Shown here in pieces: positions 20,121-29,664 of a DNA stretch of 43,484 bases. A model generated the notes under the pieces. It ran no database searches and was not told the origin of the DNA. It saw only the letters and a program-made list of their open reading frames with translations. The stretch comes from Phycisphaerae bacterium (GTDB lineage: Bacteria > Planctomycetota > Phycisphaerae > UBA1845). Each line of letters starts with the position of its first letter. The first letter of the stretch is position 1. The stretch covers positions 1-43,484 of the forward strand of contig JANQHN010000246.1 in the NCBI GenBank assembly GCA_028282665.1. Reading direction: 5' to 3'. The position numbers were made by a program, and so were the translations under genes.

Positions 20121-20194
20121 TTTTCAGAAAAGGGACAGGTGCCGGATGGTAAGACCGTTTCGCAATGAGGTAGTTTTAGGTGAGGTAGCCGTAC

Positions 20195-21112
20195 ATGGGT
20201 AGAATTGCCGACGCATTGAAACGAGCAGAGGAGGAACGGCGGCGCTCCACGGAGGATGTGATCCAAAAACCGAGCGGCGCTACGACCACCATGCTACCGC
20301 TCGAACCCGGCAAGTCACCGGAACTAAGCGCGGTGGATAACGACCTCGCGAACGATGAGGACGAACAGCCGGTTAAGTTGATCGACAGTATGAGCGAGGC
20401 TCTGGTTCCTTATTACGAACCCTCTTCGCTCATCAGCGAGCAGTACCGCGGTTTGCGAACGCGTCTTTTAAGCTCCAATCCACAGTACGAACACCGGATT
20501 GTCGCAATCACCAGCGGCGCTCCCAAAGAAGGCAAGAGTGTTACGACCCTTAACCTCAGTTCGATTCTTGCAGAAATACGCCACCTGAAGGTATTGGCGG
20601 TCGACGGTGACTTTCGGCGATCGAGCCTCGCGAAAATGCTGGGTCTGCCTGGCAAACCCGGACTCGCAGACGTGCTGGATGGACAGGCGACGTACGAAGA
20701 AGTAATTCAGGAAACGCCGATCCCTAACATGTACCTTATGCCTTCAGGCAGCAGAGGCGAACGGTCTGCGGCGGAATTGCTTTCGTCAACCAGCACGAGG
20801 CATATCTTCCGCCAGATGCAAAACGACTTTCATTACACCGTTGTCGATACGCCACCCGCAACCACAGTGACGGACGTAGGCATCATCGGACAGATGTGTC
20901 ACGGCGTCATCGTAATCGTGCGCATGAACAAATCACACCAGGCCGTCGCCAAACAGGCAGTGAAACTCCTCCAGGTAAACAACATTCCGATCCTTGGTTG
21001 TTTGGTCATCGGTCGGGATTCACCGGGCTCTCGCTATGGCTACGGGTACGGATATTATTATCGACGTTACTACAATTATTATAATTATTACAACAAACCG
21101 TCAAGCGACTAA
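20195..21112 (+). CDS. BY-kinase (CpsD/CapB family tyrosine autokinase)
   Basis: 305 aa; ISEQYRGLRTRLL, Walker A SGAPKEGKSVTTLNLS, LAVDGDFRRSSL, VVDTPPATTVTDVGI, terminal Tyr cluster YGYGYYYRRYYNYYNYYN. Confidence 0.93.
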   Translation: MGRIADALKRAEEERRRSTEDVIQKPSGATTTMLPLEPGKSPELSAVDNDLANDEDEQPVKLIDSMSEALVPYYEPSSLISEQYRGLRTRLLSSNPQYEHRIVAITSGAPKEGKSVTTLNLSSILAEIRHLKVLAVDGDFRRSSLAKMLGLPGKPGLADVLDGQATYEEVIQETPIPNMYLMPSGSRGERSAAELLSSTSTRHIFRQMQNDFHYTVVDTPPATTVTDVGIIGQMCHGVIVIVRMNKSHQAVAKQAVKLLQVNNIPILGCLVIGRDSPGSRYGYGYGYYYRRYYNYYNYYNKPSSD

Positions 21113-21220
21113 TAAACGTCGAACGTGGATGGCTAAAGGGCAATCATAGCCTAGCGGCTTTACCAACGCGCAACAGCCAATTCGGCCCGAGCGAACATAC
21201 GCCCTGCTGGAGGAAAAATC

Positions 21221-22528
21221 GTGATTGAAGGACGCGTCATAATCTGTCTCGCAAGCTCGTGGGACTACGACCCCACAAGTAAGCATCAGATTATGAAGAT
21301 CCTCTCAAAGCGTAACTTTGTCCTTTGGGTCAACTACCACGGTACGCGCCCTCCCAAAGCCAACCTAAAAGACGCTCGCGCGTGTATCAAAGCACTAAAG
21401 CGTGTTTCGCAAGGACCTCGCCCAATCCACGAAACCATGGTGCAGTTCACGCCCCTAGTATTTCCCGGGGCGTCATCTGCACCTGTCCGGTTTGCCCAGA
21501 AGCACTTGCTGGTCACTCAGTTGAAGCGGGCGATTCGCAAGCTGCCCGTCCCGCGATCCATGCCTATCCAGATCTGGTCTTTTGCTCCCGATGTACCTTA
21601 TTTGATAGGCAGCCTCAACGAGGAACGGTTCGTCTATTATTGCGTGGACGAATACACCAAATTCGAAGGCTTCAACACAGACGCCATCCGCCGAGCTGAA
21701 GCGAAAATGCTCACCAACGCGGATGTCGTCCTAACAACATCGCAAAGCTTATACGAATCAAAAACCAAGGTCCGCCCGGACACCAGACTCGTCCGTCACG
21801 GCGTGGACTTTGAGCACTTTGCGAAAGCGTGGCGAGAGGACTTGAGCACGCCTGAAGACATCACGCACATCTGCGGGCCCGTCTTTGGATTTTTTGGTTT
21901 GATTCACCATTGGATTGACGTCGCGCTTATTGCCCGGGTGGCACACCTCAGACCCCAATACAATTTCGTACTCATTGGTGATTCAGGAGTGGATGTTTCG
22001 ACACTGGGCGATCTGCCTAACGTACATTTACTAGGCCGTAAACCTTACGAAATGCTGCCCGCGTATTGTGCGCATTTTGACGCCGGCCTCCTGCCTTTCG
22101 TGCGGTCAGAAATGACCGAAAACATCAACCCGATTAAGATGACCGAGTACCTTGCAGCCGGCCTGCCTATCGTATCGACCTCTCTACCGGAAGCGCGTCG
22201 CTATGGAAAAGCGATTCGGTTCGGCGAATCACCGGAGTCTTTCGCCAACGCCTGCGATCATGTTCTCGTAAATCAACCAAGTGACAAGATTCGAAGAACA
22301 CGCCGTCGGGAAGCAATCAGTAAGACAGTCCAAAACAACTCCTGGTCGGCTACCGTAGAGCAGCTTTCAGCTATCATTCTATCCGGCAGCGCCAACACGA
22401 AACAGCATCGCATTACCAAGAGGCTGCACACAAGCGCGTGGGAATTCGGCAATCCGGAACTATCTAACCTCACAGACCAAACAATGCAAAAACCGGAAGA
22501 AAAGCTCACTTCCCCGACGAATCGCTAG
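21221..22528 (+). CDS. Glycosyltransferase (GT-B, group 1-like)
   Basis: 435 aa; FGFFGLIHHWIDVALIARVAHLRPQYNFVLIGD...LPNVHLLGRKPYEMLPAYCAHFDAGLLPFV...INPIKMTEYLAAGLPIVSTSLPEAR. Confidence 0.88.
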   Translation: MIEGRVIICLASSWDYDPTSKHQIMKILSKRNFVLWVNYHGTRPPKANLKDARACIKALKRVSQGPRPIHETMVQFTPLVFPGASSAPVRFAQKHLLVTQLKRAIRKLPVPRSMPIQIWSFAPDVPYLIGSLNEERFVYYCVDEYTKFEGFNTDAIRRAEAKMLTNADVVLTTSQSLYESKTKVRPDTRLVRHGVDFEHFAKAWREDLSTPEDITHICGPVFGFFGLIHHWIDVALIARVAHLRPQYNFVLIGDSGVDVSTLGDLPNVHLLGRKPYEMLPAYCAHFDAGLLPFVRSEMTENINPIKMTEYLAAGLPIVSTSLPEARRYGKAIRFGESPESFANACDHVLVNQPSDKIRRTRRREAISKTVQNNSWSATVEQLSAIILSGSANTKQHRITKRLHTSAWEFGNPELSNLTDQTMQKPEEKLTSPTNR

Positions 22529-22761
22529 AACAAGCGCCAGCCGGGCCAATGCCCTACATTGTGTTTTAATTGCTGCAATTTCGCCTAAGATTCGATTGAA
22601 ACGGCCATAGACGTCACAATCCCTAAAACACCTGTTTAAGTTCCTTCGGCACTTGTGTGCAAGAAAATCAGCCCGGTCCACCGATGTAGAGAGTAGAGAT
22701 AATCCAGGTGTGCCTACTCCTTGTGGAGCGCGGGTAGCATCATAAGTTTCGCGCAAACGGA

Positions 22762-25176
22762 TTGAAAATGACTGGCACCGTATCGATAGGCCATTTTCGC
22801 GACCAGCTGCGGCAACTCCTCGCAACCGGAAAAACAGACGAGTTTATCAACCGGGCTCTGCCTTACGTGAATCAAATATCCGACGACCCTGAAATCCGAC
22901 TGTTGCTCGCTCAGGAACATCTCCGTATCGGATTGCTGGGACCCGCAGCCGATCTTCTTGGTGCCGAGGGAGTGGATTGGTCTGACGAAGTTATCTCGCT
23001 CCGCAAAAAGTTAGCAGCGCTGTCAACAGGATTGAAAACCTGGGATTCGCTATCAGCCATTTACGAAAGCAACCTCACAGCCCTGGGGAATCGCGGAGTG
23101 GATGTCGAGCTAGTCGAAAATTGCTGGGACAAAAGCAAGTGGCAGTACGAATTGTACAAAGACACTATGGGGCGGATTCATTTACGCAAACTCGGTCAAG
23201 AGGGACAGTGGCAGTGGGTGCCCACGTTTGGAGATCAGCACGCCATTGCGCAGCAAAACGATCTGCCACCTGACATCGACCAACTGCAACCCGGCCCCTA
23301 CTTGTTTGAAGGCGTGGACCTAGGGCACTATTTCGCGCGTGTTTACGAGCAAACGCTGGATACCTTCCTTGGATATAGCTGTGCTTTGTTTGTTGTCGAG
23401 CCCGATCCCGTAGTGTTTGCGATTGCGATGCACATCATGGATTGGCGAAAGATGCTAGCCGACGAAAGAGTTTATTGCTTCGTAGGCAAAAACGCGGCAA
23501 TGGACCTTGTCCGCGCTTTTGAAACGAACGTCAATCTTCCCTTTCCAAGCCACGCTTTCCAGCGAAGCCTGTTCCGCGATGAAACACCACCGAAAGCGGC
23601 GGAAGCACTAATAGACTTAGCGGAAAAACGGCAAGAACAGATTCGCAGATCAAAGGAGGATCTGGAGCAACTCTACGACGGGCGAGATGTCACGTATTGG
23701 GCAAACCGCTGGGAGGAAGCCTTAAAACCGGATGGCTCGAAACTGCGCATTCTCAGTTCCGTAAGTATACATACTTCATTTCTCCAGTACTCGATGCGTG
23801 ACGCAAAGCGAGCTTTCGAGAAGCTCGGGCACACGTGTGAAGTCATCACGGAAAAAACGAATCACGACGTAGTGGGCATTCTTACCTTGCACGATGCAAT
23901 CCGAAGATTCAAACCGGACCTCCTCTTCGTATTGGATCATCTTCGTTCTTCGTACCAGGGGATTGCACCCACGAACCTGCCCATTTTCACTTGGGACCAG
24001 GACCAACTACCGCACGTATTCACAAAGGAGAACATGAGAAAGATTTTCGAACACGATTTCATTGCGGGATGCTCCAAGGCTGTGTTTATCGGCGCCGGAT
24101 GCGACAAAAGGCAATACCTCGCCACGCGCATCCCTACCTGCCCTGAACAATTTGCCTTGACGGACTTAACGGACGAGGAGTGGCAGCGCTACGAATGTGA
24201 CGTATCTTTCGTCAGTCATGCCTCACAGACCCCCGAAGCATTTCACAACGAGCAGCGTGACGCACAAAATAACCCGCAAATTCAAAAGCTGCTTGACGTA
24301 CTGTTCGAACTCCTGCCTGATGCCCTTGTCGAGCATCGCGTCGTCGGTGCGGCTGTGCCCAGTATATTGTTAGCGGAAGCCTGTCGAAGATGTGGGATCG
24401 TTAGCGTGGACGATGCGCTAAGAAACTGGCTGGCCACTTGGTACTTATGGCGAGCGGGTGACCGAATGTTTCGCCATGAAGCGCTCGAGTGGGTCGCGTC
24501 GTGGGCGAAGCGCACGAACCGGACACTCCGTATCTATGGAAACGGCTGGGATAAACACCCGACACTTTCTGAATTCGCAGCCGGCCCGGCCGAGAACGGA
24601 CGCGAACTCGTTTGTATCTACAGAGCGTCCAAGATTAACCTTCAACTCATGCCTGCGGGCTTTATTCACCAGCGAGCGTTGGACGGACTCGCTTCAGGCG
24701 GCCTGTTCCTTGCCAGGCTTTCACCGCACGATCTAAAAGGCAACCTGCTCAAATCGCTCATGCATCGCTGTCGAGAATTGAACGTCGACAGCACTGAGAA
24801 ATTGCTTACCAGCAACGATCCGCAAATTCGCGACTTACTCAACCAATACGTCGGGCCTAGCCTTCAATACCTGTCACCAACGAACCCTCATTACTTCGCC
24901 AAATGCCTCGAAAACTCGGAGCTTTCGTTCCCGGATGAACTGTTTCCGCGTTTTGAAGAGATCGTGTTTGACAACACTCAGGAATTCGAACAAAAAGCGG
25001 ACCGCTTCCTGAAAAACCGGGAGTATCGAGAATCGATTGTCGAAGAAATGCGGAAAACCGTGCTAGATTGTTTCACGTACGAATCAACGATGAAGCGTTT
25101 CCTACATTCCATGCGTAACTACCTTCGGACCAAGGCCGATGAATGCGATAACTTAAACGAAAGCCCCGGCGATTGA
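22762..25176 (+). CDS. Large CgeB-like glycosyltransferase
   Basis: 804 aa; CDVSFVSHASQTPEAFHNEQ..., LRIYGNGWDKHPTLSEF..., YRASKINLQLMPAGFIHQRALDGLASGGLFLAR matches the CgeB/GT1-like C-terminal pattern. Confidence 0.75.
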   Translation: MKMTGTVSIGHFRDQLRQLLATGKTDEFINRALPYVNQISDDPEIRLLLAQEHLRIGLLGPAADLLGAEGVDWSDEVISLRKKLAALSTGLKTWDSLSAIYESNLTALGNRGVDVELVENCWDKSKWQYELYKDTMGRIHLRKLGQEGQWQWVPTFGDQHAIAQQNDLPPDIDQLQPGPYLFEGVDLGHYFARVYEQTLDTFLGYSCALFVVEPDPVVFAIAMHIMDWRKMLADERVYCFVGKNAAMDLVRAFETNVNLPFPSHAFQRSLFRDETPPKAAEALIDLAEKRQEQIRRSKEDLEQLYDGRDVTYWANRWEEALKPDGSKLRILSSVSIHTSFLQYSMRDAKRAFEKLGHTCEVITEKTNHDVVGILTLHDAIRRFKPDLLFVLDHLRSSYQGIAPTNLPIFTWDQDQLPHVFTKENMRKIFEHDFIAGCSKAVFIGAGCDKRQYLATRIPTCPEQFALTDLTDEEWQRYECDVSFVSHASQTPEAFHNEQRDAQNNPQIQKLLDVLFELLPDALVEHRVVGAAVPSILLAEACRRCGIVSVDDALRNWLATWYLWRAGDRMFRHEALEWVASWAKRTNRTLRIYGNGWDKHPTLSEFAAGPAENGRELVCIYRASKINLQLMPAGFIHQRALDGLASGGLFLARLSPHDLKGNLLKSLMHRCRELNVDSTEKLLTSNDPQIRDLLNQYVGPSLQYLSPTNPHYFAKCLENSELSFPDELFPRFEEIVFDNTQEFEQKADRFLKNREYRESIVEEMRKTVLDCFTYESTMKRFLHSMRNYLRTKADECDNLNESPGD

Positions 25177-25285
25177 CGGCCGATCGGCAAGCGCAAGGGC
25201 GAAGTAAACAATTGCCACACGAACAGGCCTTCACTACAATGCCCTCACGAGTAGACCATACCCTCCACAGGATGAGCGATACGCC

Positions 25286-25537
25286 ATGAAACGAACGAAT
25301 CCGACATTTTTTCTGCTTAGCGGCCTCGCGCTTCTCCATCCCGGATGCGTCATCGGAATCCCTCAAGGAAATCAGTTCCCCGACGCTATCCGCGCGAATG
25401 ACGGCAGCATCATCCTTCGCGAAGATCTCGAGGAAATCGCCAATGACGAAGACCTCACCGAGGAGGACAAGCGTCAAGCCATTATCGACCTTGGTATTGA
25501 AGATCCGGATCTGATTGAGGCGATTCTTGAACTGTAG
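25286..25537 (+). CDS. Small exported acidic protein (possible lipoprotein)
   Basis: 83 aa; hydrophobic N-terminus ending HPGC, then acidic helical tail. Confidence 0.55.
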   Translation: MKRTNPTFFLLSGLALLHPGCVIGIPQGNQFPDAIRANDGSIILREDLEEIANDEDLTEEDKRQAIIDLGIEDPDLIEAILEL

Positions 25538-25553
25538 AACAAGTTCTGATCGG

Positions 25554-25578
25554 GTGTGGCTCCGACACCGTATTTTCC
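25554..25578 (+). repeat. Short dispersed repeat, copy 2
   Basis: GTGTGGCTCCGACACCGTATTTTCC; shares CTCCGACACCGTxTTTT core with 6245-6270 and a GTGT...ACAC hairpin. Confidence 0.45.
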
Positions 25579-25825
25579 CATGATAACATTTCCTCTTGCA
25601 GGCGAGGTTCGTTCGTAAGACAATGGGGGGAGCATCACAAAAGAACCTCGTACTTAAAATCGGCATCACGGCCTTTTGCGGTACGTTCCTCCACTTTGGC
25701 GCAGCCAGCCACTTCAATTCTGATACAATAAACCGTGTTGATACATGATCAGGCCCCGTGATTGTACTCACGCATACTCTATATGCCTGTGTGAACCGGG
25801 TTCGATGCTGCCCTAATCGAACATC

Positions 25826-27907
25826 ATGAAACGGGAAAAAGACTTCACCTTCGACGATCAGCTCAAAGACACGCTGCTCCTGGCCGCGACGAGCTTAGGA
25901 GAAGTGCTTGACATCAAAATTGTTGTCGAACGTTTGCGAGAAATATTGTCCAGCGTGCCCGGCTTGCATCAGGGAGGCTTGGGCGTGTACGACATCGAGC
26001 GTAAAACGGTCACACTTTACAGCTTCAAACCAACGCAAGCCGCAGGTACCAAATCGAACGATGATCCGATCGAAGTTCGTGAAGAAGCGGGCGCAGACGC
26101 GGGTATTCACTACGTTGACCATCCCCCTGAGCTATATCTTTCTCCCGATCTTGTTTCGTTACGCACCCTGCCATTACAGGACCATTTGTTCGAATGCGGC
26201 GTGCGTCGCTATGCCAACGCAACCCTCATGGTCGAAAACCAATTGCTAGGAAGTGTCTACATCGGTTTTGCCGATTCTACATCATTGCAACAGGAAGTCG
26301 TCGAGTTTCTAAAACGCTTGGCGAAAATTCTCTCGCCGATATTGTGGAACTGCGAAAAACATATTCGCTTCAGTCACGGCGACGTTCGGCGCGACGCACT
26401 TATTAGGCTTGGCGATGCCATCAACCAGTCGCTGAAGATCGACACGATCCTCTCGTCCGCTCGGTCTGCCATAAAAACCCTCTCAGGGCACGTGCTCAGT
26501 TCCATCAACCTCCTCGTCAAGAATGGCGAATCGTTTCTCTCCTATGTCGACATCACCGGACCGACCGAGAAAAAACCAGGCGCAGAAACCGTAAATGTCG
26601 CTGGCACCGTTCTCGAATGGATTCAGAAGAATCGAGCGACCTACGAATCAGAGGATCTCGAAAAACAAACCGCGTTCGACCATGATACGTGGCTTGCTTC
26701 ACGTGGCGTGAGGCGTTACGTGGCTGCACCGATGTTCGTGCGCGGCAGGATCATTGGTTGTTTTCTGATGGGTTGCGCCGATCCCAGAAAAACACTGCAC
26801 ATCGATATTTGGCTTTACGAAAACATCGCCTTGCAACTAGCGCTGGCCATCGACAACGCCAGTCAACTGGAAGAAGTACAGCGCCTATCTTCCCGTCTCG
26901 CCCAACAAAATGTCTATTTGCGGGAGGAGATTGAGAGCGAGCATAACTTTACCGCCATGGTCGGTGAAACCCCCGAGATGCGCGCGATTCAAGAAACGGT
27001 GCGAAGGGTCGCCCCCACCAACTCCACCGTCCTAATACTTGGGGAAACCGGTGTGGGCAAGGAACTTGTCGCTCGCGCGATTCATGAGGCGAGTGACCGT
27101 TCGGCATCACCTATGGTGAAAGTCAACTGCGCCGCGATTCCCGAGGGCATGGTCGAAAGTGAGTTATTCGGCCACGAAAAGGGCGCATTTACCTCAGCCA
27201 TCCAGCGGCGCATCGGCCGGTTCGAACTCGCCCATGAAGGTACGATCTTCCTTGACGAAGTCGGCGAATTGCCATTGGCGGTGCAATCCAAACTGCTCCG
27301 CGTGTTGCAGGACATGCAGTTCGAACGCGTCGGCGGAACCAAAACCCTCACTACAGATGTCCGAATCATCGCCGCCACGAATCGCAACCTCCAAAAAAGC
27401 TCCGAACAGGGCACGTTTCGTAGCGACTTGTACTATCGACTGAACGTCTTTCCAATCACCGTTCCACCACTGCGCGATCGTGCAGGTGACGTACCGCTGC
27501 TGATCGAGGCTTTCATCTCACACTTCAATCGCCAAATGGGTAAGCGTGTCGAAAGCATCAGTCCCGAATCCCTCGAACTTTGCCTGCGGAAAGATTGGCC
27601 TGGCAATGTCCGCGAACTCCGCCACGAGATCGAACGGGCGATGATCCTCTGCGACGGCACGACCCTCACTCTTCGGCTGGACCAGTATCAGTCCACCCAA
27701 TCGGCGGTACCGCCCACGATCACCACATCCGACAAACTGATGACCCTAAGCGAAGCAGAAGCTGAGCACATCCGACGAGCTCTCGCCCATACCAACGGTG
27801 TGATCGAAGGACCGGGCGGGGCGGCTGCCCTTCTCGACATCAACCCATCCACACTGCGCTTTCGAATGAAGCGACTGGGCATCCGACGAGACAATTCTAA
27901 CCCGTAA
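25826..27907 (+). CDS. Sigma54-dependent transcriptional regulator with GAF-like sensor region
   Basis: 693 aa; AAA+ motifs LGETGVGKELVARAIHEAS, ELFGHEKGAFTSA, GTIFLDEVGELPL and C-terminal Fis-type HTH; two GAF-like stretches upstream; no receiver domain seen. Confidence 0.93.
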   Translation: MKREKDFTFDDQLKDTLLLAATSLGEVLDIKIVVERLREILSSVPGLHQGGLGVYDIERKTVTLYSFKPTQAAGTKSNDDPIEVREEAGADAGIHYVDHPPELYLSPDLVSLRTLPLQDHLFECGVRRYANATLMVENQLLGSVYIGFADSTSLQQEVVEFLKRLAKILSPILWNCEKHIRFSHGDVRRDALIRLGDAINQSLKIDTILSSARSAIKTLSGHVLSSINLLVKNGESFLSYVDITGPTEKKPGAETVNVAGTVLEWIQKNRATYESEDLEKQTAFDHDTWLASRGVRRYVAAPMFVRGRIIGCFLMGCADPRKTLHIDIWLYENIALQLALAIDNASQLEEVQRLSSRLAQQNVYLREEIESEHNFTAMVGETPEMRAIQETVRRVAPTNSTVLILGETGVGKELVARAIHEASDRSASPMVKVNCAAIPEGMVESELFGHEKGAFTSAIQRRIGRFELAHEGTIFLDEVGELPLAVQSKLLRVLQDMQFERVGGTKTLTTDVRIIAATNRNLQKSSEQGTFRSDLYYRLNVFPITVPPLRDRAGDVPLLIEAFISHFNRQMGKRVESISPESLELCLRKDWPGNVRELRHEIERAMILCDGTTLTLRLDQYQSTQSAVPPTITTSDKLMTLSEAEAEHIRRALAHTNGVIEGPGGAAALLDINPSTLRFRMKRLGIRRDNSNP

Positions 27908-27931
27908 TATACTACGGCCGCCCGCCAAATA

Positions 27932-27950
27932 CTGCGGATTGAATCCGCAG
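27932..27950. promoter_or_regulatory. Palindrome, candidate activator-binding site
   Basis: CTGCGGATT-G-AATCCGCAG, perfect 9-bp arms, about 115-135 bp upstream of the candidate sigma54 promoter. Confidence 0.5.
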
Positions 27951-28065
27951 CATGTTACGGAATTGGTTGGTTCAGGCCAAGTAATCCCTCAAACAATGCC
28001 AACAAAAATCGCGTTTCAAATACTAAAATGGCGATTTTGATGTCTTTTTTGTCCGAATTCGGCCG

Positions 28066-28081
28066 TGGCATCCCCATTGCA
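28066..28081 (+). promoter_or_regulatory. Candidate sigma54 promoter (-24/-12)
   Basis: TGGCATCCCCATTGCA; GG-N10-GC spacing, close to consensus TGGCAC-N5-TTGCA. Confidence 0.65.
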
Positions 28082-28230
28082 TTTTTTAGAAAGGTGTCGA
28101 AGCGGCGAGTAATCGCTTCGATTCGCATCGCGGCGGAGTCACCCCAATTGGAATAATGAATCCTGGGGTGGATCAGTTCATGGGGTGATTCCCCCGTGGG
28201 CGGTTGGACAGAGAGTAAGAGTGCGTCCTT

Positions 28231-29511
28231 TTGAATATTGAGGAGGTAATGATGAAAGCACAAGGAACAAGGCGAATTGCGTTAATGGCGATCCTGGGTC
28301 TGTTGGCAACGAACACAGCATCTACAAAGGCTGACGATTTTTCGTTCTCGAAGAAAAAAGCTGTTGCTCCGAATTTCAGTGTTCTGCGAATCGACGAACT
28401 GAGAAATGCTCAAACCATCCCCCTCGCTCTGAACGACAAGGGGGTCACCACGGGTCGTTCACAGGTGTATTACACCAACAACGCATTTCTAGCGCTATCC
28501 AATGGTGACATCGAAAACATTCAAACGGAAGAAGTCGAGTGGAGTTTAGGACAGGTCATTAACATCGCCGGTCAGGTTGGCGGATACATGGGGGTGTGGG
28601 AAAATGGGACGATCGTCAAGCGGCCTTTCCGATACAGCGAAGATGAAGGCATGATCGACTTGGGAACTCCCGAAGGCACAAATGCCAGCATCGTGGATAT
28701 CAATGACAAGGGCGAGGTATTAGGCTATTTCACCGAAATTGGTTCGCATTGGCCTCGACACGGGTTTATCTACACTGACGACGATGGCTTTCAGGCACTG
28801 GGGACGCTTCGCCAGAACGGTTCGACACAAGTCTTTGACATCAATAATCACGGTGACGTTGTCGGCACGACTACCGGTCCGAATTGGGAGACGCACGCAA
28901 TTCTGTGGAGCGGTGGCCAGATGATCGACCTTACCGATCTGGGCATGCCCGGCTACGTCACCACAATCAACGACAACGGTCTGATGGCAGGTACGTTCAA
29001 GATCGACTGGGCTTACACCCAGGCGATGACCTATTCACTGACTGAGGGGCTGAGCGTAATCCCCCTGCCTGAATGGGCCAACACCTCCGAAGCGAAATCG
29101 ATCGATGCCAACGGCACCGTTTACGGCGAGGTCAATTCTTCGTTTGACCACGACGGGTTTTACTACAACGAAACGGAGGGGTTCGTCCGGATGAACCTGC
29201 GGGAAAAAAACCAGTCGCTGTTCGGTGTGGCCATCGTAGGTAAAAACGGTTGGGTCGGGGCGCATCTCCATGACGGCACGGCGTATTCGACAGGACTGAT
29301 TTACTCGAAGGATTTCGGCGTCCACCGTCTGGATGAACTTGTAGGCGACCAGATTCCTAGCTCAGAAATGGAAATCGTGGGCATCAACGCCTCAGGTCAG
29401 ATCGCATTGAAGGTCTTTGACTTCGACAAAAACCAATGGACGGCGTTCCTTTTGACACCTCATGCCGAACCATCGATTAGCTCATCTCACAGGATAAACA
29501 ACCGCCGCTAA
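28231..29511 (+). CDS. Exported HAF-repeat protein
   Basis: 426 aa; signal-like N-terminus; repeats such as ...VDINDKGEVLGYF..., ...FDINNHGDVVGTT..., TINDNGLMAGTF, GINASGQIALKV; SD GAGGAGGT upstream. Confidence 0.75.
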   Translation: MNIEEVMMKAQGTRRIALMAILGLLATNTASTKADDFSFSKKKAVAPNFSVLRIDELRNAQTIPLALNDKGVTTGRSQVYYTNNAFLALSNGDIENIQTEEVEWSLGQVINIAGQVGGYMGVWENGTIVKRPFRYSEDEGMIDLGTPEGTNASIVDINDKGEVLGYFTEIGSHWPRHGFIYTDDDGFQALGTLRQNGSTQVFDINNHGDVVGTTTGPNWETHAILWSGGQMIDLTDLGMPGYVTTINDNGLMAGTFKIDWAYTQAMTYSLTEGLSVIPLPEWANTSEAKSIDANGTVYGEVNSSFDHDGFYYNETEGFVRMNLREKNQSLFGVAIVGKNGWVGAHLHDGTAYSTGLIYSKDFGVHRLDELVGDQIPSSEMEIVGINASGQIALKVFDFDKNQWTAFLLTPHAEPSISSSHRINNRR

Positions 29512-29599
29512 CGAAAGCTACCTCCTCACCTCTTGCTGGGCGAACAAGATCATCAAACGAGGAGGTGATCACGAATCGCCCGACAAAGAGGCACCAAAG

Positions 29600-29640
29600 A
29601 AGGGACGAACCCCATCATGCAGGTTCGTCCCTTTTCTTTT
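29600..29640 (+). terminator. Rho-independent terminator
   Basis: AAGGGACGAACC-(10 nt)-GGTTCGTCCCTT followed by TTCTTTT. Confidence 0.9.
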
Positions 29641-29664
29641 GTTCGGTCGATGCCGACTGCCAAA

